From an archaeon (GTDB taxonomy: Archaea > Micrarchaeota > Micrarchaeia > Norongarragalinales > SBBD01), in NCBI GenBank assembly GCA_005239845.1, contig SBBD01000185.1, forward strand, positions 1 through 5,224: 5,224 nucleotides of DNA, written 5' to 3'. The notes below the pieces were generated by a model. The model did no database searches, had not been told where the DNA came from, and worked only from the letters and a program-made list of their open reading frames with translations. Made by a program: the position numbers and the translations under genes. Positions within the stretch are counted from its first letter, which is position 1, and each line of letters starts with the position of its first letter. Shown one piece after another: positions 1 through 4,959 of the stretch.

Positions 1-1596
1 ACATTCGGCAGCCGCTCCCATCGTTTTGTACTGGATGGCTTGCACGTCGCCCTTCACGCGCACGGAAAAGCTTCCTTGCGTTTTCTTGGAGGAAAACGTG
101 AGATCGAAATCGCCGTATTCGGCAATCTTGCCTTCCAGTTGCGGCGCCGTCGCCGTGTCCGGCCGGATTTCGTTGGCAGGCACTTCCTTGAGTTTTACAA
201 GCGCTGAATCCCCTTTCGCGCCGCAGAACGTGGCCTCGACTCCCGTTTCCTTTCCGGGGGCAATGCAGGTCACGCGGGCGCCTTGCTCGCAATTGTTTTC
301 CGTGGAGCCCTTCAGGCCTTCCGGAGCCGAAATTTCCTTCTCGCAAATTTTTTCGCCGTTCTCGTCGAAAAGGGAGAGCTTGAACTTCAGCCATTTGACG
401 GACAAGTCCCGCAGCCACTGCACGAAACTCGCCCATCCCACCTTGATTTTGGAAATGGCGTTGTCAATGAACTCCGCGCCCCTCGTTTCCTGCAGGCTCG
501 TCCTGGCTTCCGTGCTTACCCCCGTTGCGTCAGCAGGGTGTTCCGCCTCGAACTGCAGGCTGAACGAAGAACCCCACGCCTTTTCCCCTCCTTCCAAAAG
601 ACCGCCCGTCGCGTTAGGGAAAGAAATCGTCGTCGGGGTTGACGTCGGTGCCAAAGGCTTGCCTACCTCTATGTAATAGGATTCATCCGCGCCGCCCCAA
701 TATTTTGCTGCGGGGTCTCCGTCCTTGCTTTTCAGGATGCCGCCCGTCGTGTCCGTAAGCAAGACGTAGATGCGGTACTTCCCATCCGCTGCGCTGGAAA
801 GCGGGCACGAAAGCCTGAGGTTGAACACTTGTTCGTTGTCGTCCTGGAACTCATAGCTGCAACCCTGAAGCCGCCTCATCCCTAACTCGTCGCTCAAAAA
901 CACGAGAAGGCCTTCGCCACGGTACGCTCCCTGCAAGCGGAAGCTGAAGTGCAGCGCATCCGTTGCCGCAACGCTTTTTCCTCTGGCGGAATCCGTGTAC
1001 TCGTATGCCGAAGAGTGACGTTCCGTGTCCACCTTAATGTCGAAAATGGCGGCCGGCACTCTCGTTCCTTGGCTTCCTGGCGTCACGGTTCCCCCCGGCG
1101 TTCCAGCGTCGCCCTTCTCCTTTACGTAATTGAACATGTATGGCGACGCCTGCGGGCCCCAGTATCTTGAAGAGGGCGTGCCGTCCAGCTGGCTTACCGG
1201 CCTTCCTTGGTCGTCCCTTATTTCGGCATATACGCGGTACGCGCCTTCCGTCAAGTCTTTGGGCAATGTGCACGTAAAAGCGGTAGCCCGCGACCAGTCC
1301 GTGTTCGGCATGACGAGGTCGTCGTTCGTCCCGTAACTCTTCGAACAGGCTCCGCCTATGAAAGGAAACCGGAATCCGTCCTCGCGTTCCAAATAAATGG
1401 CAAGGGAATAGCCGGGTTCGGCCTTTATGACCAGGAGGTCGAACGAAAGGGCGTCTCCTCCCGCAAACGTCTGCCCCCTTGCCGCGTCGCTGACGGTTCC
1501 CGACGCTGCGGGATAAACATAGAAGCGTGCGATATACGTGTCCGCGGCTAAGGAAAACGCAGCAAAAGCCAGGACGGCCAACACGACGAGCCGCAT
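1..1596 (-). CDS. Secreted multi-domain surface protein with two tandem Ig-like 'YWG' repeats (partial, C-terminus off window)
   Basis: The frame is open from ATG 1596 through base 1, giving 532 residues with no stop, so the C-terminus lies outside the window. Residues 1-18 look like a Sec signal peptide: Arg2, a Leu/Val/Ala/Phe core, then SLA-A as the likely cleavage site. Residues about 20-158 and 183-312 are two copies of one domain (see the repeat entry), joined by a Gly/Thr/Pro linker (about 162-182). A second Pro/Thr linker (about 313-323) leads to a different region with an NAT sequon at 328-330, a Trp-rich helix-like stretch (about 374-404) and cysteines at 418, 436, 444 and 458. The four cysteines of the repeats (84/109 and 246/264) suggest one disulfide per domain. 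The protein is probably exported and extracellular; a C-terminal membrane anchor may lie beyond the edge. I do not recognise a named family and assign no function. The ATG was chosen because the signal peptide begins there and a TATA-like box lies about 27 bp upstream. Confidence 0.85.
   Translation of the reverse strand, partial: MRLVVLAVLAFAAFSLAADTYIARFYVYPAASGTVSDAARGQTFAGGDALSFDLLVIKAEPGYSLAIYLEREDGFRFPFIGGACSKSYGTNDDLVMPNTDWSRATAFTCTLPKDLTEGAYRVYAEIRDDQGRPVSQLDGTPSSRYWGPQASPYMFNYVKEKGDAGTPGGTVTPGSQGTRVPAAIFDIKVDTERHSSAYEYTDSARGKSVAATDALHFSFRLQGAYRGEGLLVFLSDELGMRRLQGCSYEFQDDNEQVFNLRLSCPLSSAADGKYRIYVLLTDTTGGILKSKDGDPAAKYWGGADESYYIEVGKPLAPTSTPTTISFPNATGGLLEGGEKAWGSSFSLQFEAEHPADATGVSTEARTSLQETRGAEFIDNAISKIKVGWASFVQWLRDLSVKWLKFKLSLFDENGEKICEKEISAPEGLKGSTENNCEQGARVTCIAPGKETGVEATFCGAKGDSALVKLKEVPANEIRPDTATAPQLEGKIAEYGDFDLTFSSKKTQGSFSVRVKGDVQAIQYKTMGAAAEC
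661..1539 (-). repeat. Protein-level tandem duplication: two copies of an Ig-like domain within the secreted protein
   Basis: Copy 1 is residues about 20-158 (bases 1539-1123) and copy 2 is residues about 183-312 (bases 1050-661). Shared landmarks occur in the same order: SDAARG (36-41) with TDSARG (201-206); DALSF (48-52) with DALHF (213-217); a Cys pair 84/109 with 246/264; GAYRVYAEIRDDQG (118-131) with GKYRIYVLLTDTTG (272-285); DGTPSSRYWG (138-147) with DGDPAAKYWG (292-301). The spacing from the G-x-YR motif to the DG-x-P motif is 20 residues in both copies, while the front half of copy 1 is about 11 residues longer. The strand-like alternation and paired cysteines suggest a beta-sandwich fold. 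The copies have diverged at the DNA level, so the duplication is old. Confidence 0.85.
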
Positions 1597-1600
1597 GTAA

Positions 1601-1614
1601 GACAGACTACTGTC
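1601..1614. promoter_or_regulatory. Perfect inverted repeat upstream of the secreted-protein gene
   Basis: GACAG-ACTA-CTGTC has perfect 5-bp arms and a 4-base centre. It ends 4 bases before the ATG at 1596, between that start and the TATA-like box. The position would suit an operator covering the transcription start, or a tiny hairpin if the RNA begins upstream of it. Arms this short can occur by chance. Confidence 0.35.
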
Positions 1615-1618
1615 CCAC

Positions 1619-1628
1619 TATTATTAAT
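1619..1628 (-). promoter_or_regulatory. TATA-like box for the secreted-protein gene
   Basis: On the minus strand the sequence reads ATTAATAATA, centred about 27 bp upstream of the ATG at 1596. This is the usual distance between an archaeal TATA box and the transcription start, so the transcript could be leaderless. No Shine-Dalgarno-like sequence precedes the ATG, which agrees with leaderless initiation. The box lies inside the 60-bp gap after the HAD gene. Confidence 0.5.
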
Positions 1629-1656
1629 GTTTCTATGCTGCTTTTCTCGACTCGTT

Positions 1657-2433
1657 TTAGATGAGGGCTTGCAGTGCGGCAGGTGTTTTCACGATGGCGG
1701 CGCTTGCAGGCGCCTCCTTCCCGTAGCCCCACAAGGCGAAAACCAGCCGAATGCTGGAATCAACGGCATGCACGGCCTCCAAATTATGCGCAATATCGTC
1801 GACAAAAAAGTACTGCCCCTCCCCCAGTTTTTCTTTCAGCAAAAGAATCTGCTTCTTCTTCACCATCCGATCCGCTCTACTTATTTCTGTTCCCACGACC
1901 TCCTCCACTTCCTTCCCTACTCCATAATAGTGCAGCCATTCCTTTACGCTTTGCGAATCCCTCGCCGTCATCACGCCTTGCCTTACTCCCCTGAAATGTA
2001 ATCGTTTTACGGTCTGGAAAATTTCGGGGTATGGTTTCAGCCATTCAAAATATTTTTCCCCCATTTCTCCCGCCAACTTCGCCCTTTCCTCATAATATGC
2101 CTCATCCAATTCCACGATCAATGGGCGTTGCTGCTCATGGATTTCCTGCATGTTTTTTTGCATATTCTTTTCTGTCGTTCCCCCATATTTTCTTCGCGCC
2201 AGGTAGGAAGCGAAAAAGTCCGCCGCGTTCACGCAAAAGGCCCGGTCGTTCGCAAACTCTTGGAACGGATAGGGAGCCAAGGGCTGTTCCGCCTTTCCTT
2301 CGCTTGGCTTTCCGTGAACGGCTTGCATTAGCTTCTTTTTTTCTTTTTCCACGACGCGTTTCGTCACTTCATAGCATTCCTCCAGCGTGTCCGCGAGCAC
2401 GCCGTCAAAGTCCCACAACACGACTTTCTGCAT
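1657..2433 (-). CDS. HAD-superfamily hydrolase, subfamily IA-like phosphatase
   Basis: The protein has 258 residues and is probably a cytoplasmic phosphatase on a small phosphorylated metabolite; the substrate cannot be read from the sequence. Motif I is DFDGV at 8-12, with Asp8 the nucleophile and Asp10 the acid/base. Motif II is the Thr of VMTARDS (Thr156). Motif III is probably a Lys within VKKK (191-194). Motif IV is FFVDDIAHNLEAV (209-221), where DDxxxN (Asp212, Asp213, Asn217) is the form common in IA variant-3 HADs. WGYG (235-238) and a PAALQAL tail (251-257) resemble phosphoglycolate-phosphatase-like members. Residues about 14-135 are a charged, mostly helical insert consistent with a C1 cap, larger than in many relatives and containing a Lys/Glu/Pro-rich stretch near 30-55. 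The gene lies 119 bp downstream of the lipoprotein gene and 60 bp upstream of the secreted-protein gene, all on one strand. The ATG at 2433 starts right at the beta-strand before motif I; no strong ribosome binding site precedes it. Confidence 0.88.
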   Translation of the reverse strand: MQKVVLWDFDGVLADTLEECYEVTKRVVEKEKKKLMQAVHGKPSEGKAEQPLAPYPFQEFANDRAFCVNAADFFASYLARRKYGGTTEKNMQKNMQEIHEQQRPLIVELDEAYYEERAKLAGEMGEKYFEWLKPYPEIFQTVKRLHFRGVRQGVMTARDSQSVKEWLHYYGVGKEVEEVVGTEISRADRMVKKKQILLLKEKLGEGQYFFVDDIAHNLEAVHAVDSSIRLVFALWGYGKEAPASAAIVKTPAALQALI

Positions 2434-2455
2434 TCGTTCTCAACCGATTAAAGTC

Positions 2456-2476
2456 AGGAGCTGGGTCTCAGCACCT
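2456..2476. promoter_or_regulatory. Imperfect hairpin/dyad in the gap between lipoprotein and HAD genes
   Basis: The arms AGG and GCTG (2456-2458, 2460-2463) pair with CAGC and CCT (2469-2472, 2474-2476). They are interrupted by one symmetric mismatch (2459/2473), and the loop is 5 bases. On the minus strand it is followed by a short T run (GACTTTAATC). It lies 22 bp before the HAD ATG. It could be a leader hairpin, an operator just past the likely transcription start, or a weak terminator for the lipoprotein gene; the sequence does not decide. Confidence 0.35.
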
Positions 2477-2493
2477 ACGCTCTACTATCCATG

Positions 2494-2508
2494 CAATTAA
2501 ATCAATTA
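2494..2508 (-). promoter_or_regulatory. AT-rich TATA-like region upstream of the HAD gene
   Basis: On the minus strand this reads TAATTGATTTAATTG: two copies of TAATTG separated by 3 bases, with TTTAAT resembling an archaeal TATA element. A start of transcription about 26 bp downstream would fall near 2471 and give a leader of roughly 38 bases for the HAD gene. It is the most AT-rich part of the 118-bp gap. Co-transcription from the lipoprotein promoter remains possible, since no clear poly-T terminator follows the lipoprotein stop. Confidence 0.4.
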
Positions 2509-2552
2509 GGCGCAGGAGAAGAGGTGGTTGTCGATGCCTGTTTTATGTTCTC

Positions 2553-3710
2553 TTATGGCGCTAGGGGAGGCGCCGCGGCAGGCACCGACGGAGGCGGTTT
2601 GAGCACCAAGAAATAAACGAGGAGCACCAGCACAATCAATCCCACGGTACCTGCCCCCGCCACATACGGCGCGTTCAATTCCTCCGACTCGACGACGGCG
2701 TTTTCTCCGTCCTTCACGAGTTCCAAAACATCGAATTCCGCCGTATTCTCCTTCTCGTCAATGCTCCCTCCTTCCGCCTTCACGATTTTCCCCGGCATTT
2801 TTACGGTGTAGGTGACTTCGATTCCGGAAGAGGCCAGCATGGCGAACCCTGCTGCTGTTGTCTCGTTCTTGAACTCGATGCCTTCCGCTTCCCCTCCCTG
2901 CGCTTGAACTCCTCCTACTCCTCCACCTAAGGCGCTTTCCCCTCCTGAAAAGGCTGGGAGCTTGCTGACTTCCACGGAATACTTGATGTTGGGGAAGCCG
3001 TCGCTCTTCGTAAACGAATAGCCTTCCCCGTTCTTGAATTCCTTGCCGGCAATGATTTTGTAGCCTTCCTTCCTGCAGCTCACGTCCGGGTTTTTCGTCG
3101 TAATGTTTACGCACATTTGGTCCAGCGTCTTCTGGAACTCGGCCAGCGAATCCTTTGCTTCCTCTTGTTTTGGAGTCGTGATGCCCGTGCACATGACGGG
3201 TGCGAGGGCTGCTCCTGCCTCCGCTCCGGAAGAAGCGTCTGCAGGGAATTGGCAGTCGGAAGGCGCGTTGTCTCCCTCGACGAGAATATCTCGAATCACA
3301 ATCGCGCTGTCCATTTCATTGGTTAGGTCTAACTTCAATGATCCTCCAGCTTCCGCCGTTTTCCCGCTGGCCTTACAGGTAAAGCCGCCGATACTACAAT
3401 ACAGTGTCCCTTCCTTGTCCGCGGTATCCAGCGTTCCGCTCAAAAACCCAGTTTCCGTCTTGGTCAAGCCGCTCTCTTCGTCTAAATAGTTTATTTCCAC
3501 CGTCCACGATACGCTGGGCCCCTGCGACTCCTGGAGCTGTTTCTGCGTCTCCGAGGCCTGTTCCACGAGCTTTACCGTCTTCGCGAAGTCCATGGTATAG
3601 GTAAGCGAAGAACTCCCGTCCGCGCGGAATTCCTGCTGGTAGGCCAAGTCCAGGCAGCCGGAAAGCAATACGAGCGCGAGTAACGATACGGGAAGCAGGA
3701 GGCGTTTCAT
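2553..3710 (-). CDS. Membrane lipoprotein with LppM/DUF3153-like domain and C-terminal transmembrane anchor
   Basis: The protein has 385 residues counted from ATG 3710. A lipoprotein signal peptide is clear: Lys2-Arg3, a Leu-rich core and the lipobox LSGC with Cys19 as the lipid-modified residue. The mature start (YQQEF-ADGSSSLTYTMDF, 24-42) fits the opening of lipoproteins that begin with a 'DGS' strand. Cysteine pairs 105/112, 153/174 and 200/212 suggest disulfides in an extracytoplasmic domain. Residues about 286-345 (a hydrophobic patch, then YTVKMPGKIVKAEG, then a strand with EFDVLELV) resemble the C-terminal part of LppM/DUF3153 domains; this is a remembered pattern, not a search. A Gly/Ala-rich loop lies at 255-275. 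Residues about 349-370 form a transmembrane helix, followed by Lys371 and a Pro/Ala tail to the end. The protein is therefore probably anchored at both ends on the outer face. Function is unknown. Alternative starts are ATG 3716 and GTG 3719, adding two or three residues; the divergent TATA box fits any of these. Confidence 0.82.
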   Translation of the reverse strand: MKRLLLPVSLLALVLLSGCLDLAYQQEFRADGSSSLTYTMDFAKTVKLVEQASETQKQLQESQGPSVSWTVEINYLDEESGLTKTETGFLSGTLDTADKEGTLYCSIGGFTCKASGKTAEAGGSLKLDLTNEMDSAIVIRDILVEGDNAPSDCQFPADASSGAEAGAALAPVMCTGITTPKQEEAKDSLAEFQKTLDQMCVNITTKNPDVSCRKEGYKIIAGKEFKNGEGYSFTKSDGFPNIKYSVEVSKLPAFSGGESALGGGVGGVQAQGGEAEGIEFKNETTAAGFAMLASSGIEVTYTVKMPGKIVKAEGGSIDEKENTAEFDVLELVKDGENAVVESEELNAPYVAGAGTVGLIVLVLLVYFLVLKPPPSVPAAAPPLAP

Positions 3711-3741
3711 GGGCATCACGCTATGCCTGCGTTTCCCATAC

Positions 3742-3749
3742 TATATAAA
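3742..3749. promoter_or_regulatory. TATA box (TATATAAA) in the divergent intergenic region
   Basis: TATATAAA is the clearest TATA element in the window. Read on the minus strand as TTTATATA it is centred about 26 bp from GTG 3719 and 29 bp from ATG 3716, so it fits the lipoprotein gene with a transcript that is leaderless or has about a 10-base leader. Read on the plus strand it would give mevalonate kinase a leader of about 55 bases. The near-symmetric sequence allows both, but the lipoprotein assignment fits better because the kinase has a closer candidate. Confidence 0.6.
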
Positions 3750-3794
3750 CCCGACCCCTTCTTCTCGAAAAACGACGTCCGGTTCGGCAAACTG

Positions 3795-3802
3795 TTTTAA
3801 TT
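3795..3802 (+). promoter_or_regulatory. TATA-like box for mevalonate kinase
   Basis: TTTTAATT is centred about 27 bp upstream of the ATG at 3826, the spacing expected for an archaeal promoter driving a leaderless transcript. No Shine-Dalgarno-like sequence precedes this ATG, which supports leaderless initiation. Confidence 0.5.
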
Positions 3803-3825
3803 CTTGTATTCCTGCTTTCGTTGAT

Positions 3826-4875
3826 ATGAAGCAATTCGTGGCCAGCGCGCCCAGCAAGCTCATCCTTTGCGGCGAGCACAGCGTCGTCTATGGAGGGAAA
3901 GCCATTGCCGTGCCCCTCGACAACCGAAAGGAATGCACGGTGACGGTTGAAGAAGTGGAAAAAGGCAAGGGAGAAATTATTGTTGAGGATGTGGTTGGCT
4001 TTGGACGCGTTTTATGCACTGGTCAGGTACTCCCAGCAGATTCCCTTTTTGCCGCCAAAACGAAGGTCATCCAGTTTATTTTGGAAAAGGAAAGCATAAA
4101 CTTCGATTCCTTGCGCGTGCGCTGTGTCTTCTCGAGAAACAAGATACCCAAAGGTACGGGAGGTTCCGCCTCCGCCTTCGCTTCGTTGGCTATTGCCCTC
4201 TACACTGTTTTCGTCGTTCCTTTCACAAAAGAAAAGCTGTTCGAGGCCGTGCAAGCGGGAGAGGAAGTGGCGCACGGGGGCAAGGCGAGCGGCATCGACG
4301 CGCACACCGTGCTTTCCGACTCCCCGCAAAAGTTCTGGAAAGAGTTTGCTGGAAAAGAAACCAAGTTCCATTTTGAGCAGGTGGCGCTGGCGTTACCTCG
4401 GAATACGGTTCTGGTAGTCGTCAACACGTTGAAAAAAGGGCAAACCCCTGAAACTACGGCCTCTTTGATCCAACGCTTCGCGGAACACTACAGAATAATG
4501 CAAGTGCCTGCTGACGTGCCTGAAAAGACCAGAAACGAACTTACCACCCCGTTCAATGAAGCCGTGGAAAAAATCGCAGGGGAATTGCGGGAAAAAGGAG
4601 ACGCAAAAAAACTAGGCCAATATTTGAATGACAACCATTTTCTGTTGAAAAAGGCGGGTGTTTCCAGCGAAGGCATCGAGGAAGCGCTGGCGTTGTGCAG
4701 GAAAGCGGGCGCGCTGGGGGGAAAACTGACGGGCGCAGGAGGAAGGGGCGGCGCTTGTTTTTCATTAGTGAAGAAGGAAAACGCGGAAAAGCTGGTCGAG
4801 GCGCTGAAAGAGGCTGGTTTTGAGGCGGTAATCGCTTCCTTTGACAAGAGAGGGCCTCACGTGCAGCGAGTTTAA
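3826..4875 (+). CDS. mvk: Mevalonate kinase (GHMP kinase family)
   Basis: The protein has 349 residues, slightly long for an archaeal mevalonate kinase. The enzyme phosphorylates mevalonate with ATP to mevalonate-5-phosphate in the cytoplasm, feeding isoprenoid and archaeal membrane lipid synthesis. GHMP motif 1 is SAPSKLILCGEHSVVYGG (7-24), with Lys11 and the GEHSVVYG signature typical of mevalonate kinases. Motif 2, the ATP phosphate loop, is IPKGTGGSASAF (107-118) and departs from the usual P-x-G-x-GLGSSA, though Ser116 aligns with the second serine. HGGKASGIDAHT (150-161) carries the presumed catalytic Asp158; the GKASxxD form matches archaeal enzymes. Motif 3 is KLTGAGGRGGACFSL (300-314). 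The segment around 262-300 (LGQYLNDNHFLLKKAGVS, then GALGGK) also follows the family. The frame is open further upstream to 3709, but ATG 3826 was chosen because motif 1 begins right after it, the upstream codons cover promoter sequence, and a TATA-like box sits about 27 bp before it. It is divergent from the lipoprotein gene and convergent with threonine dehydrogenase. Confidence 0.95.
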   Translation: MKQFVASAPSKLILCGEHSVVYGGKAIAVPLDNRKECTVTVEEVEKGKGEIIVEDVVGFGRVLCTGQVLPADSLFAAKTKVIQFILEKESINFDSLRVRCVFSRNKIPKGTGGSASAFASLAIALYTVFVVPFTKEKLFEAVQAGEEVAHGGKASGIDAHTVLSDSPQKFWKEFAGKETKFHFEQVALALPRNTVLVVVNTLKKGQTPETTASLIQRFAEHYRIMQVPADVPEKTRNELTTPFNEAVEKIAGELREKGDAKKLGQYLNDNHFLLKKAGVSSEGIEEALALCRKAGALGGKLTGAGGRGGACFSLVKKENAEKLVEALKEAGFEAVIASFDKRGPHVQRV

Positions 4876-4885
4876 CGAGCTGATA

Positions 4886-4927
4886 TAACCTACATGACGG
4901 TTACGATAACCTGTATCGTGGTTATCG
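4886..4927. repeat. Array of TAACC/GGTTA inverted repeats with 21-bp period in a convergent gap
   Basis: TAACC occurs at 4886-4890 and 4907-4911; GGTTA occurs at 4899-4903 and 4920-4924. Each TAACC is separated from its GGTTA by exactly 8 bases, and the two units are 21 bp apart. The second unit extends to perfect 8-bp arms, CGATAACC (4904-4911) and GGTTATCG (4920-4927). The inner GGTTA-CGA-TAACC (4899-4911) is itself a perfect dyad. The array lies 11 bp after the mevalonate kinase stop and 32 bp from the threonine dehydrogenase stop. A pyrimidine-rich tract with TTTT follows at 4928-4943. A bidirectional terminator or RNA-end hairpin is the simplest reading given the convergent genes; a protein-binding site with two helical turns between half-sites is the alternative. 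Confidence 0.7.
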
Positions 4928-4959
4928 CCCTCTTTTGGCTTTACTTGCTTGAAATGTCC

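Noticed and set aside
26..1551. Several plus-strand open frames opposite the secreted-protein gene
   Set aside because: They are Arg/Ser/Pro-rich antisense frames of a GC-rich minus-strand gene that has a signal peptide and internal domain repeats. None resembles a real protein.
2434..2500. tRNA-like stretch on the minus strand (GACTTTAATCGG and GAGC/GCTC pairs)
   Set aside because: No acceptor stem, T-arm (GGTTCRA) or coherent cloverleaf could be built, so the resemblance to an anticodon arm is taken as chance.
2434..2552. Possible archaeal C/D-box guide RNA (two CTGA motifs on the minus strand)
   Set aside because: No matching RTGATGA box C is present at a suitable distance, and CTGA is too short to support a call alone.
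3709..3825. N-terminal extension of mevalonate kinase from ATG 3709
   Set aside because: The 39 extra residues show no family similarity, cover both TATA-like boxes and overlap the start of the divergent lipoprotein gene. Motif 1 of the kinase starts right after ATG 3826.
4886..4927. CRISPR array
   Set aside because: The repeats are 5-8 bp half-sites with a 21-bp period and only two units, far too short for CRISPR repeats and spacers.
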